64,000 nt of DNA. It comes from Flemingiibacterium sp045635785. GTDB taxonomy: Bacteria > Bacillota > Clostridia > Oscillospirales > CAG-272. Below the pieces are notes generated by a model. The model worked only from the letters and a program-made list of their open reading frames with translations, was not told where the DNA came from and did no database searches. This document shows positions 50,133 to 58,352 of the stretch, piece by piece. A program made the position numbers and the translations under genes. The stretch lies in NCBI GenBank assembly GCA_045635785.1, contig JAZTWJ010000107.1:1-64000 (forward strand), given 5' to 3'. The first letter of the stretch is position 1; every line of letters begins with the position of its first letter.

Positions 50133-51191
50133 ATGATTTCACTTCAAAAAGAGACTCTCGCTCTGCTGGAGGACATTGAAAACCGTATCGACCCCGAAAC
50201 CGAGGAAGATTTTCGCAATCAATGGAGGGGCTTCTTATACGGCGAATTCAAAGGCGATCTATTCCACCCCGAACGCAAGAAATTGTCCCCACCCAAATAC
50301 GAGCCTCCCTTTGTTCCCATCAACGATGCCCTTAGCAGTGTTGAGCTGATGCTCAGAGCACAGCTTTCCTCGGTTTCGGTCGCGCTCAATACCCCCCATC
50401 GGAATCTTTGCATGCGCGCGAATTACGGAACGGGTATTATGACATCGCTGTTTGGCGCAGAGATTTTCGTGATGCCCTATGCCACCAATACGCTTCCGAC
50501 CACCCGTCCCATCAACGACACTGAATGGATCCGCCGCATGGTGGATAAGGGCGAGCCGAATCTGATGGGTGGCTTTGGTAGCGATGTGTTTGCATTTGGC
50601 GAGCTTTGTGCGGAAGTATTCGAAAAATATCCGCGCATTCGCTCCTATGTATCGGTCTATCACCCCGATTTACAGGGTGCGCTCGATATTTGCGAAATGC
50701 TGTGGGGAGCCGAAATGTTCTATGCCATGTATGACGAGCCGGAGCTTGTCCATAGTGCCCTGCAGCTTTCCGCCGACACGTTCACATCCTTTATGCACAA
50801 ATGGCATCGAATCTTCCCTCGCAACGATGAGATGAATGTCCATTGGGAGTTTCTCTGCCACCGCGGCTCCATTTTGATACGCGACGACAGCGCGATGAAT
50901 CTCACGCCCGAATTTTACAAGGAATACGCGGCTCCCTATGATGCGCTCCTTTTAGAACGCTTTGGCGGCGGCGCGGTGCATTTCTGCGGACGCGGAGATC
51001 ATTATATCGAAACCATGTCCGAAATCCCCTATCTTTACGGCATCAATCTCTCGCAACCCTCATACAACGATATGGAAAAGATCTATCGCAATACCGTTGA
51101 CAAGGGTATTCCGATCTTTAATTTGAGTGCGCGTCAAGCAAAAGCGGACATCGGCCGCGAGGGCGGTTTCCATCATCTTGTCAGCATCTGA
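50133..51191 (+). CDS. UROD-fold methyltransferase-like protein 6
   Basis: A 352-residue divergent UROD-superfamily protein with an N-terminal extension of about 70 residues. The metal strand reads AVHFCGRGDHYIE near residue 288, keeping H-x-C-G. HWEFLCHRGSILIRDDSAMNLTPE resembles the active-site entrance of the family. It lies 62 nt after the activator, as last gene of the plus-strand cluster. The start at 50133 is at the correct distance from the hairpin leader. Confidence 0.78.
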   Translation: MISLQKETLALLEDIENRIDPETEEDFRNQWRGFLYGEFKGDLFHPERKKLSPPKYEPPFVPINDALSSVELMLRAQLSSVSVALNTPHRNLCMRANYGTGIMTSLFGAEIFVMPYATNTLPTTRPINDTEWIRRMVDKGEPNLMGGFGSDVFAFGELCAEVFEKYPRIRSYVSVYHPDLQGALDICEMLWGAEMFYAMYDEPELVHSALQLSADTFTSFMHKWHRIFPRNDEMNVHWEFLCHRGSILIRDDSAMNLTPEFYKEYAAPYDALLLERFGGGAVHFCGRGDHYIETMSEIPYLYGINLSQPSYNDMEKIYRNTVDKGIPIFNLSARQAKADIGREGGFHHLVSI

Positions 51192-51206
51192 TTCCTGTTT
51201 TAATAC

Positions 51207-51241
51207 AAAAAGCCGCACATTCTTCTATGAGAATGTGCGGC
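51207..51241. terminator. Bidirectional terminator, UROD-6/anSME
   Basis: GCCGCACATTCT (51212-51223) and AGAATGTGCGGC (51230-51241), perfect 12-bp stem. The T run TTTTTG is on the minus strand, so it best serves the maturase transcript. Confidence 0.82.
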
Positions 51242-51263
51242 GTATTAAATTTTATACGAAATT

Positions 51264-52382
51264 TTATCGTCTTTGCGGACCGCGCATGCAGATCTGCGCG
51301 ATCTGCTGCAGACGCTCTATCGCATAGGGAAAGAACGCTTTGTATGCCTCGCAGTGGACATTGATGTCCGGCTTTCCATCCGCAAATGGCTCGCGATCCC
51401 GTCGGCATCCGCCGCGGCAAATGGGATACCATTGGCATCCGTCACACTGTGCATGAACCGCTGTTGATGGCTCCGTAAACCGCTTCGCCTGCTCCGAACC
51501 TCGCATATCCGCAAAACTGTCGGTGGCAACATTTCCAAGCCTAAATTCATCCAACACATAAAAATCGCAGGGATAAACGCTGCCATCGCCTTCGATAACA
51601 AAATAGCAGGTGCAAAAGCCGCTCATACCGCAGGCTTCGGGCGGCTGTCCGCAAAGCATACTTACATAGTTGTCAAAGTTTCGCACGCTGACAAAGTGTC
51701 CGCTCATGAAGTCCTGATAATAACAGTCAAAGGTGGTTTTCAAAAACTCCGCGTAACGCTTCCCATCCAACGAATAAAGCTGTTTCTCGCCATCAAAGCC
51801 GTCAATGCAGGGGATAAACTGAATATATCCAAACTTTTTCAGCGCATTGTAAACCTTCTGCGGATGCCTTGCCACCAGATTGTTCACCACACACAACACA
51901 TTGTATTCCACATGATAACGGTCAAACAGCGCGGCGGTTTTCATAATACGGGCATAGGTTCCCTCTCCCGCTCCATCAATGCGCATGCTGTCGTGAAGCT
52001 CGCGGTATCCGTCCACCGACAATCCAACGAGAAAATGATTCTCCGCGAAAAATTTCGCCCATTCTTCATCAATGATATATCCGTTGGTTTGGATGGCATT
52101 GCGAATTTGCAGATGCTTCGTATTATATTTTTTTTGCAGGTCGATGAGCAGGCGGAAATAATCTAAGCCCGCCAGCGTAGGCTCGCCCCCTTGGAAGGAA
52201 AAGCTGCACAAGCCCTCTGCCTCATCAAGCGCGCGTTTGACCATCGTTTCGAGCAAAGCGTGGCTCATGATGCCGTAGGATTTCACCTCCCGATGGTCGG
52301 TAACATCGGCGTAAAAGCAATATTTGCATCGCATGTTACAAAGTGAGGACGCAGGTTTGATGAGCATGGTAATGGGTGGCAT
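51264..52382 (-). CDS. Anaerobic sulfatase maturase (radical SAM/SPASM)
   Basis: A 372-residue anSME. The radical-SAM cluster motif CNMRCKYCFYAD is near residue 14, with FSFQGGEPTLAG after it. The SPASM region has CGMSGFCTCYF, YPCDFYVLDE and CDGCQWYPICRGGC, for two auxiliary [4Fe-4S] clusters. It oxidises the active-site Cys of sulfatases to formylglycine without oxygen; the likely client is the Cys-type sulfatase at 40820. The start at 52382 has GGGAG upstream. It follows the permease by 48 nt. Confidence 0.93.
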   Translation of the reverse strand: MPPITMLIKPASSLCNMRCKYCFYADVTDHREVKSYGIMSHALLETMVKRALDEAEGLCSFSFQGGEPTLAGLDYFRLLIDLQKKYNTKHLQIRNAIQTNGYIIDEEWAKFFAENHFLVGLSVDGYRELHDSMRIDGAGEGTYARIMKTAALFDRYHVEYNVLCVVNNLVARHPQKVYNALKKFGYIQFIPCIDGFDGEKQLYSLDGKRYAEFLKTTFDCYYQDFMSGHFVSVRNFDNYVSMLCGQPPEACGMSGFCTCYFVIEGDGSVYPCDFYVLDEFRLGNVATDSFADMRGSEQAKRFTEPSTAVHAQCDGCQWYPICRGGCRRDREPFADGKPDINVHCEAYKAFFPYAIERLQQIAQICMRGPQRR

Positions 52383-52430
52383 AATTTTCTCCCGTATATG
52401 AAAATAATATTCGCGCTCACGCGCCAAAAT

Positions 52431-53594
52431 CTACTTTGCCAAATACAGCGACATGACGACCGTCAAAATCGCCAGAAATGCAAAATTGATCGCAAGGAAC
52501 AGCAGAATGTAAGATTTGGTTCGCGCAGGATAATTTTTTGTGAATTCGCGGAAGGTGATCAGACTCGCCAGCGATGCAATGAGTGTTCCCACGCCGCCAA
52601 TATTCACGCCGATCAACAGCGCACGGTAATTCTCTGTAAACTGCGAAAGTAAAATTGCCGACGGAACATTGGATATAAACTGACAGGATAAAATGGAAGT
52701 AATGAGCGTATTGCGTTCAAGAAGCCCCGAAACGAATGCCCGCACCGCCTCAATGCGCGCCATATTGCCGCTGAATACAAAAAAGGCGACAAAGGTTCCA
52801 AGAAGCGGATAATCCACCATTGCCAGCGCCTTTCTATCAAGAAAAAGCAGTGCAGGAACAATTAAAAATCCGAACTGATAGGGAATTCCGCGGAACACAA
52901 TGGCAATCGCAAACACAAACAACACCGCCAACAGTATCGCCTGTTTTTTAGGCAATGGCGGCGTGTCGTCCGACGGAATTTCAACTTTAACAGACTTCAC
53001 AAAGAAACAGCAAAGTGTAATGATCACAATGGAAATCACAAAGGGGAGAGCCATGATTGCCATAAATTCGCCGGTGGGAATGTTGAATTTCGTATAAAGG
53101 TAAAGATTCTGCGGATTGCCGAAGGGTGTGAGCATGCCGCCGAGATTTGCCGCCACATTCTGCAAAATGAAGGTAAGTGCGGTATATTTGGTATGCCCCG
53201 TCACATTGAGGACGAAGTATCCAAGCGGTAAAAAGGTCAGAAGCGCCATGTCATTGGCGATCAGCATGGATCCGATGAAGGTGATATAGACCACCGCAAT
53301 GACCGACAGTCGAATGCTGCCGCACCGCCGTACCACTTCCCTTGCGAGAATGTAAAAAAAGTTGATGTTTTTTAGTCCGCAGACCACCGCCAATACAGAA
53401 AACAGACAAGTTAGTGTCTTGAAGTCGAAATAATGAAGATACGCCGCATCGGGCGGAACGATGCACATGGTGACAAGCGCCGCCACACAGGCGATGAGAA
53501 ATACCGCGTTTTTCTTAACAAAAGCAATTATAGGGTTAGCATGCACCGTTTCAGCGGCGCCGATCCGTTTATTTGAAAAGCCAAAAAATCGCAA
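52431..53594 (-). CDS. Ion-transporter-superfamily permease (SLC13/ArsB-like)
   Basis: A 387-residue membrane protein with about 10 hydrophobic segments. IANDMALLTFLPLGYF and NVAANLGGMLTPFGNPQN are the paired re-entrant-loop motifs of the CitMHS/ArsB/NhaD group, and SNVPSAILLSQF the second-half equivalent. It may move an anion such as citrate or sulfate, or exchange Na+ for H+; next to a sulfatase maturase, sulfate release is an attractive guess only. It starts at TTG 53594 with AAAGGA 13 nt upstream. Confidence 0.8.
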   Translation of the reverse strand: MRFFGFSNKRIGAAETVHANPIIAFVKKNAVFLIACVAALVTMCIVPPDAAYLHYFDFKTLTCLFSVLAVVCGLKNINFFYILAREVVRRCGSIRLSVIAVVYITFIGSMLIANDMALLTFLPLGYFVLNVTGHTKYTALTFILQNVAANLGGMLTPFGNPQNLYLYTKFNIPTGEFMAIMALPFVISIVIITLCCFFVKSVKVEIPSDDTPPLPKKQAILLAVLFVFAIAIVFRGIPYQFGFLIVPALLFLDRKALAMVDYPLLGTFVAFFVFSGNMARIEAVRAFVSGLLERNTLITSILSCQFISNVPSAILLSQFTENYRALLIGVNIGGVGTLIASLASLITFREFTKNYPARTKSYILLFLAINFAFLAILTVVMSLYLAK

Positions 53595-53745
53595 AATTGT
53601 TGCCGTCCTTTACTCGCCCACTGCGAAACCATCGACATGTTCATGCTTCGCCGACTTGTCTTTTTCTGCAGAGGCTCATATTGTCGATTTTGTATGTGGA
53701 ATGATTGTTGTATATTCGTATAACCAAAAGTTACCGACGTTGTTT

Positions 53746-55980
53746 TTATCGTGTTTCCCTAAGCTGTTTTAACAATGTGATAGCTGCATCCGCATCCGAT
53801 TGTGCAAGTCGGCGAAACTTCGCTGCGGTTTCGGCAATTGATGCACGGAGGCCCTCTTGATCGGTCATAATATCGTCTATCTTCTGACGCAGATTACCTT
53901 CCTTGATGGTGCGAATATCCAGCGTTTTTGCTTCCTGCCCGATATAGGAAAGAAATGCATCAATTTTCGGGTCATAGGAAATGCCTGTCATCGGCACACC
54001 CATGGCTGCGGCATAAATCAGCGTATGCAGTCTTGTTCCCACCACAAACTCTGCGTCTGCAATCAGACCGCAAAGTTCGGATGCGGAAAGTCCGCTCACC
54101 ACAATACCCACGCCGCATTTTTCGCGCAATGTCAACGAGACCGCCATGTCACGGCTTGCATGCATGGGCACGATTATAGGCAACAGCCCATAGTTGCTTG
54201 CCACCAAAGCAAGATCGGCAGCGATCACGTCCACCGTCTTCATGCTTGATTTTTCGCCGAAATTATTGCCATCCTTGACACTGACAATGAAGTATTTACC
54301 GTTAATTTTTTCCCGTGTGCGGATGTGTTCGCACCAGCTCGCGTCGGATGCTCGGATGAGAAAAGCAGGGTCTGCGGTAACATGAAGCGCCGTCCTACAA
54401 CCAATCTCTCGCGCGGTTTTCTCTGAAGATGGCTCACGGAAGCTGACATAATCCGCACTTTCCATGACAGCCACCGCTTTTTCGCGGCCGCTTTTAGAAA
54501 CAAGCGGCCCGAGTCCGTTGGCATACAGCATGGTTTTCAATCCGCGTTTTTTTGCCATGCGCAGAATGGTGAGATAATAAAACAGGCTTTTTTTACTGGT
54601 GCCATCCTGCAGAAGACTGCCGCCGCCCGAAATGAGCAGCTTCGCATGCCGCATTTCAGTGGCGATGGCAAACAGATTGAATCGATGGATAGCACGGACG
54701 CCGACGGCTCGAGTCAGCCTGCGAGGATTCTTTGCCAACACCGTAATGCGCGTATCGGGCTGACGCTCTCTTATGCCGCTCACAATGGCATCAAGCAGCG
54801 AATCATCGCCGATATTGTGAAAGCCATAGTAGCCGGAAATAATGACATCTCCGCGCTTATAATGACGCCGCGGTTTCAGCCTTTCATAAACGGCGATATG
54901 ATCATCCGCCATTTTCGCAACGGAATAGCTTTCCATTACCACTTGTCTGCCAAGTCTGCCGCAGGCTGCGCGAGCATCCTCCGACATATGGAATATTTCA
55001 AGCAGATCGCGCTCCACGTCCGCCGTTTCGGCAAGACGGGAACCTCTAAAACAGAAGTTGGTGGCACGGGCAAAAGGAAGAATTTCCTCTCTTACCACGC
55101 CACTATAGCCAAGAGGGCCCACCAGAACCGTGGGGCGTTCGCTGCTCATTGCTTCCAACGCCGCTCGAGAAACGCCCACAAAGGCATCACAGGTCGCCAC
55201 AAGCTCCGCAATATCGGTGCGCGGGCCCGTCAGACGTATAACCTCTCGTCCGATGGCGGCATTTGCCTCCGACGCCTTTGCTGAAAGCGCCGCAAAGGCA
55301 TTGCCACCGCCAACGATGAGAATTTCCAGATTGGGAATTTCCGCCGCAAGCTTCACCGCCGCTTCGCAAAGAAGCAATGCGGGACGAACGGTGGAATCAT
55401 CGATGCGGCTGACGGACAGCACGCGAAATTTGCCATCCTCCAGCGCAAGCTCTGCCTTCAAAGCTGCATTGTCGATGGATTTATGGAAACGCACCGTGTC
55501 AATGCCATTGATGGTCACTGTGATGGTGTCGTTCGGCACACCATACTTGTCTATTAGATACTGTTTGATATCGCAGCTTACCGCAAACGTATGCTCGCCC
55601 CAATCGGACAGCCTCGCCCACAGCGCGTTTACGGAGAATACAAAATGGGTAGAAGTTACAAAACGAAAGCCCAATTTTTTTGCCAGAATGCCACATACAA
55701 AAGCAGGAATGCGCGAATGCGCATGCACAATGTCAAAATTCTCCGCTTTGATGAACGCACCCAGTTTATTAAGACTTTCCATCACCGCAACGGGCTTTTT
55801 GGTATGCAGCGGCACCTTGAAGTGCTTGACGCCCGACTGCTCCAGCGCATTCACATAAACGCCGCCGTTGGATGCAACGGTAACATCATGCCCTCTCGCC
55901 GCCAGCTCTCTTGCCAATTCCACTACATGCGTCTCCGCGCCGCCGATGACCATCCACATATGGCAGATTAGTATTTTCAT
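53746..55980 (-). CDS. Glycosyltransferase (GT4)-polysaccharide pyruvyl transferase fusion
   Basis: A 744-residue two-domain protein. Residues 1 to about 375 are a GT-B glycosyltransferase (VIGGAETHVVELARELAARG, HAHSRIPAFVCG, LEILIVGGG, VGVSRAALEAMSSERP). Residues about 380-744 are a CsaB-type pyruvyl transferase (GYYGFHNIGDDSLLDAI, LLISGGGSLLQDGTSKKS, VGTRLHTLIYAAAMGVP). CsaB adds ketal pyruvate to cell-wall polysaccharide, the ligand of SLH-domain surface proteins; the fused partner could make the sugar acceptor. No signal peptide. The stop is followed by 150 nt without a gene up to the permease. The leader is an SD-hairpin element. Confidence 0.9.
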   Translation of the reverse strand: MKILICHMWMVIGGAETHVVELARELAARGHDVTVASNGGVYVNALEQSGVKHFKVPLHTKKPVAVMESLNKLGAFIKAENFDIVHAHSRIPAFVCGILAKKLGFRFVTSTHFVFSVNALWARLSDWGEHTFAVSCDIKQYLIDKYGVPNDTITVTINGIDTVRFHKSIDNAALKAELALEDGKFRVLSVSRIDDSTVRPALLLCEAAVKLAAEIPNLEILIVGGGNAFAALSAKASEANAAIGREVIRLTGPRTDIAELVATCDAFVGVSRAALEAMSSERPTVLVGPLGYSGVVREEILPFARATNFCFRGSRLAETADVERDLLEIFHMSEDARAACGRLGRQVVMESYSVAKMADDHIAVYERLKPRRHYKRGDVIISGYYGFHNIGDDSLLDAIVSGIRERQPDTRITVLAKNPRRLTRAVGVRAIHRFNLFAIATEMRHAKLLISGGGSLLQDGTSKKSLFYYLTILRMAKKRGLKTMLYANGLGPLVSKSGREKAVAVMESADYVSFREPSSEKTAREIGCRTALHVTADPAFLIRASDASWCEHIRTREKINGKYFIVSVKDGNNFGEKSSMKTVDVIAADLALVASNYGLLPIIVPMHASRDMAVSLTLREKCGVGIVVSGLSASELCGLIADAEFVVGTRLHTLIYAAAMGVPMTGISYDPKIDAFLSYIGQEAKTLDIRTIKEGNLRQKIDDIMTDQEGLRASIAETAAKFRRLAQSDADAAITLLKQLRETR

Positions 55981-56110
55981 GGAATACCATGACCTTCGCC
56001 GCAGCGAAAGCCGCCTTTCTCCCCTATTGGGGCTTGGTTTTCATGCAAAAGCATCCGTTTGAAACCGGATCTTCAAACTTTTTCTATCAGGTCTGATTGC
56101 AAAATCAGAC
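55981..56110 (-). promoter_or_regulatory. Structured leader of GT-CsaB gene (long hairpin form)
   Basis: Minus strand order: hairpin GTCTGATT/AATCAGAC (56091-56110), GTTTGAA and TTCAAA, GCTTTTGCA, mini-hairpin CCCC/GGGG (56021-56032), AGAAAGG (56114-6120 region read at 56014-56020), arms CTTTCGC (56004-56010) and GCGAAGG (55993-55999) with loop TGCG, then TCATGGTATTCC and ATG. The last 75 nt closely follow the DUF1858 leader at 9412-9480. GAAAG can also pair with CTTTC. Confidence 0.62.
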
Positions 56111-56139
56111 AGCGATGCCTGTTCGATATTCTACTTTAT

Positions 56140-56168
56140 AGTATACCACATTGTCCCCTATTCGTCAA
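56140..56168 (-). promoter_or_regulatory. Promoter of GT-CsaB gene
   Basis: TTGACG (56163-56168) and TATACT (56140-56145), 17-nt spacer starting AATAGGGGA. It matches the tRNA-Thr promoter at 56613-56641 at 24 of 29 positions. Confidence 0.8.
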
Positions 56169-56221
56169 CCGCATACGGGAATTTTCCACACAAAGACGGT
56201 GAGATAGGCAATCTTACTATA

Positions 56222-56293
56222 CAAAAAACATCTATATGGTTTACGGCGTCAGGGCTCCAATTGCCCCATGCGGTTCAAACCATTATAGATGTT
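56222..56293 (-). ncRNA. Candidate 72-nt hairpin small RNA
   Basis: A TTGACA-17-AATACT promoter (56300-56328) points to a start at 56293, exactly the first base of a long hairpin: AACATCTATAATGGTTT pairs with AAACCATATAGATGTT, one bulge, with an inner GGGGC/GCCC stem. A T run (TTTTTTG) follows at 56222-56228. No sensible open reading frame is present; the longest is MGQLEP. This would be a free-standing, fully folded RNA that ends in its own terminator. No known family recognised. Confidence 0.5.
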
Positions 56294-56299
56294 AAAGAA

Positions 56300-56328
56300 A
56301 GTATTGCACACGATGAGGGATTTGTCAA
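56300..56328 (-). promoter_or_regulatory. Promoter of candidate small RNA
   Basis: TTGACA (56323-56328) and AATACT (56300-56305), 17-nt spacer. Confidence 0.6.
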
Positions 56329-56340
56329 CACCCAAAATAA

Positions 56341-56374
56341 AAAACCGCTTTCCTCGATGGGAAGCGGTTTTTTT
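56341..56374 (-). terminator. Terminator after tRNA-Leu
   Basis: AAACCGCTT and AAGCGGTTT pair on both sides of a short loop, followed by TTTTTTATTTT on the minus strand. Confidence 0.85.
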
Positions 56375-56377
56375 GAT

Positions 56378-56464
56378 TGGTGCCGGTGGCGGGGGTCGAA
56401 CCCGCACGATGTTGCCATCAATGGATTTTGAGTCCACCTCGTCTGCCAATTCCAACACACCGGC
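56378..56464 (-). tRNA. tRNA-Leu (CAA)
   Basis: Acceptor arms GCCGGTG and CACCGGC, encoded CCA, anticodon loop CTCAAAA giving CAA, and a long variable arm (GATGGCAACATC hairpin) typical of class II tRNA-Leu. 87 nt including CCA. Confidence 0.95.
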
Positions 56465-56466
56465 GG

Positions 56467-56495
56467 AAAAAAATCGCCGCATTGCGGCGATTTTT
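56467..56495 (-). terminator. Hairpin between tRNA-Thr and tRNA-Leu
   Basis: AAAAATCGCCGC and GCGGCGATTTTT pair perfectly around 3 nt. It would end part of the tRNA-Thr transcript or serve as a processing site, since no separate tRNA-Leu promoter is seen. Confidence 0.7.
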
Positions 56496-56499
56496 AGGT

Positions 56500-56515
56500 G
56501 GTTCGCGCGCGAACC
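56500..56515. repeat. 16-bp perfect GC palindrome
   Basis: GGTTCGCGCGCGAACC, a perfect palindrome between two tRNA genes, 5 nt after the 3' CCA side of tRNA-Thr. It may be a processing hairpin; there is nothing else in this gap. Confidence 0.5.
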
Positions 56516-56520
56516 AAACG

Positions 56521-56596
<76 letters not shown>

Positions 56597-56612
56597 ATCA
56601 AACACGCTTATA

Positions 56613-56641
56613 ATTATACCACAGCTTCCCCTATTTGTCAA
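56613..56641 (-). promoter_or_regulatory. Sigma-A promoter of tRNA-Thr/tRNA-Leu
   Basis: Perfect TTGACA (56636-56641) and TATAAT (56613-56618), 17-nt spacer. Confidence 0.9.
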
Positions 56642-56693
56642 GAGATTCGGCGAATTTTCAAAAAAACTTTTGCGCGCGCGCCGGGCAGACGGG

Positions 56694-58352
56694 TTATTCC
56701 TCTTTTGACAGCGGCATTTGAACAACGCTATTTCGAACCTTCTCGCGCACCTTCAGCACAAAGGATGGCGACACCGAAAGCTCGTCGATTCCCATACGGA
56801 GAAAATCCGCCGTCAGCGATGTATCTGCCGCCAGTTCGCCGCAGATGCCGATCCATTTACCCGATCGGTGTGCATTTTCTGCCGCCAATGCAATCAACCG
56901 AAGCACAGCCGCATGATGAGAATCCGCGTAAGACTCCACTGCTTGATTCTGCCGGTCGCATGCCAGCGTATATTGTGTCAGATCATTGGTGCCGACGCTG
57001 AAAAAATCCACCATCGGTGCCAGCCTGTCGCTGATGATGGCGGCAGCCGGCGTTTCGATCATAATGCCGCGCTCCACCTGCTCGCCCATGGGAATATCTG
57101 CCGCCGCAAGCTCCGCTTTGATCTGCTCGCAGAGGCTGAGAATCTCCGCCACCTCCCCTTCGGAGGTGATCATGGGAAACATGATGCCTAATTTTCCATA
57201 GGCAGACGCGCGGTACAAGGCACGAAGCTGTGTTCGGAAAATTTCGGGGCGACTCAGGCATAGTCGGATGCCGCGAAGCCCCAAAGCGGGGTTCTCTTCC
57301 CTTTCGAGCTTAAAATACGCCGACTGTTTATCCGCGCCGATATCAAGCGTGCGGATGATGACGCGCTTTCCCGCCATTTTTGAAAGCACGCGCCTATATA
57401 CTGCGAACTGTTCCTCTTCCGATGGGAAGTCGCGCCCATCCAAATAAAGAAATTCGCTGCGAAAAAGCCCGATCCCGCCCGCATCATTGCGAAGCACCTC
57501 ACCGATCTCCACCTCACTGCCTATATTGGCAAGGATCTCGATTTTGTGTCCGTCCCGCGTCACATTTTCCTTGCCACGAAGCTTTTCAAGTAGCCGAGCA
57601 TGTGCCTGCTGTTCGCAAATCTCCTGCTTGGCACAAGCGATGGCATCTTCATCCGGCGAAAGCTCTATCTCTCCCGTTCCACCATTGACGATCGCCTGCA
57701 TGCCATCCTTCACCGCGTTAAGAAATGCGCTCCCCACCCCTACAACCGCAGGAATGTTCATACTCCGTGCCAAAATCGCCGTGTGTGAGTTGACCGAGCC
57801 GTGGGCGGTGACAAAGGCAAGCACCTGCGTTTTATCGAGTGCCACCGTTTCTCCCGGCGCAAGATCATCCGCCGCCAGAATATAGCTGCCTGATGACATT
57901 TCCGCTTCTTCGCCGTCGGAAAGACAGCGGATCAGCCTGCCTGCGATGTCATGCACATCCGCCGCCCTCGCCTGCATGTAGCCATCCTCCATATCGGAGA
58001 AGATCGCCGCAAAATTGTCCGCCGTCATTGCCGTCGCCCACTCCGCATTCACCGATTGATCGCGGATCATGCTCTCCACCGATTTCCCGAAATCCTCGTC
58101 ATCCAACATCATACGGTGGATCTCAAAAATCTGCGCTCCCGACTCGCCTACCTCGCGAAGCGCTTTTTCGCGAACGGCAAGCAATTCATCCTTCGCCGTC
58201 TCCTTCGCCCGTTCCCATCGGCAAAGCTCCGCTTCGATGTTGTCAATACGCCGCCTCACAACGGGCGCATTCTGCCGCTTTAACACGCGGATCTGCCCGA
58301 CGGCAATGGCGGCGGCTACACCCTTCCCCACAAACTTCACAGACTCGCTCAT
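56694..58352 (-). CDS. ptsI: PTS enzyme I
   Basis: A 552-residue phosphoenolpyruvate-protein phosphotransferase, slightly shorter than the usual 570. The phospho-His lies in VNSHTAILARSMNIPAVVG near residue 190; PEP-binding blocks are GGIGLFRSEFLYLD, RTLDIGADKQ and FSVGTNDLTQYTLA, and the catalytic Cys is in IGICGELAAD. It passes phosphate from PEP to HPr. ATG overlaps the ptsH stop by 4 nt. Last gene of a complete ptsG-ptsH-ptsI set. Confidence 0.95.
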   Translation of the reverse strand: MSESVKFVGKGVAAAIAVGQIRVLKRQNAPVVRRRIDNIEAELCRWERAKETAKDELLAVREKALREVGESGAQIFEIHRMMLDDEDFGKSVESMIRDQSVNAEWATAMTADNFAAIFSDMEDGYMQARAADVHDIAGRLIRCLSDGEEAEMSSGSYILAADDLAPGETVALDKTQVLAFVTAHGSVNSHTAILARSMNIPAVVGVGSAFLNAVKDGMQAIVNGGTGEIELSPDEDAIACAKQEICEQQAHARLLEKLRGKENVTRDGHKIEILANIGSEVEIGEVLRNDAGGIGLFRSEFLYLDGRDFPSEEEQFAVYRRVLSKMAGKRVIIRTLDIGADKQSAYFKLEREENPALGLRGIRLCLSRPEIFRTQLRALYRASAYGKLGIMFPMITSEGEVAEILSLCEQIKAELAAADIPMGEQVERGIMIETPAAAIISDRLAPMVDFFSVGTNDLTQYTLACDRQNQAVESYADSHHAAVLRLIALAAENAHRSGKWIGICGELAADTSLTADFLRMGIDELSVSPSFVLKVREKVRNSVVQMPLSKEE

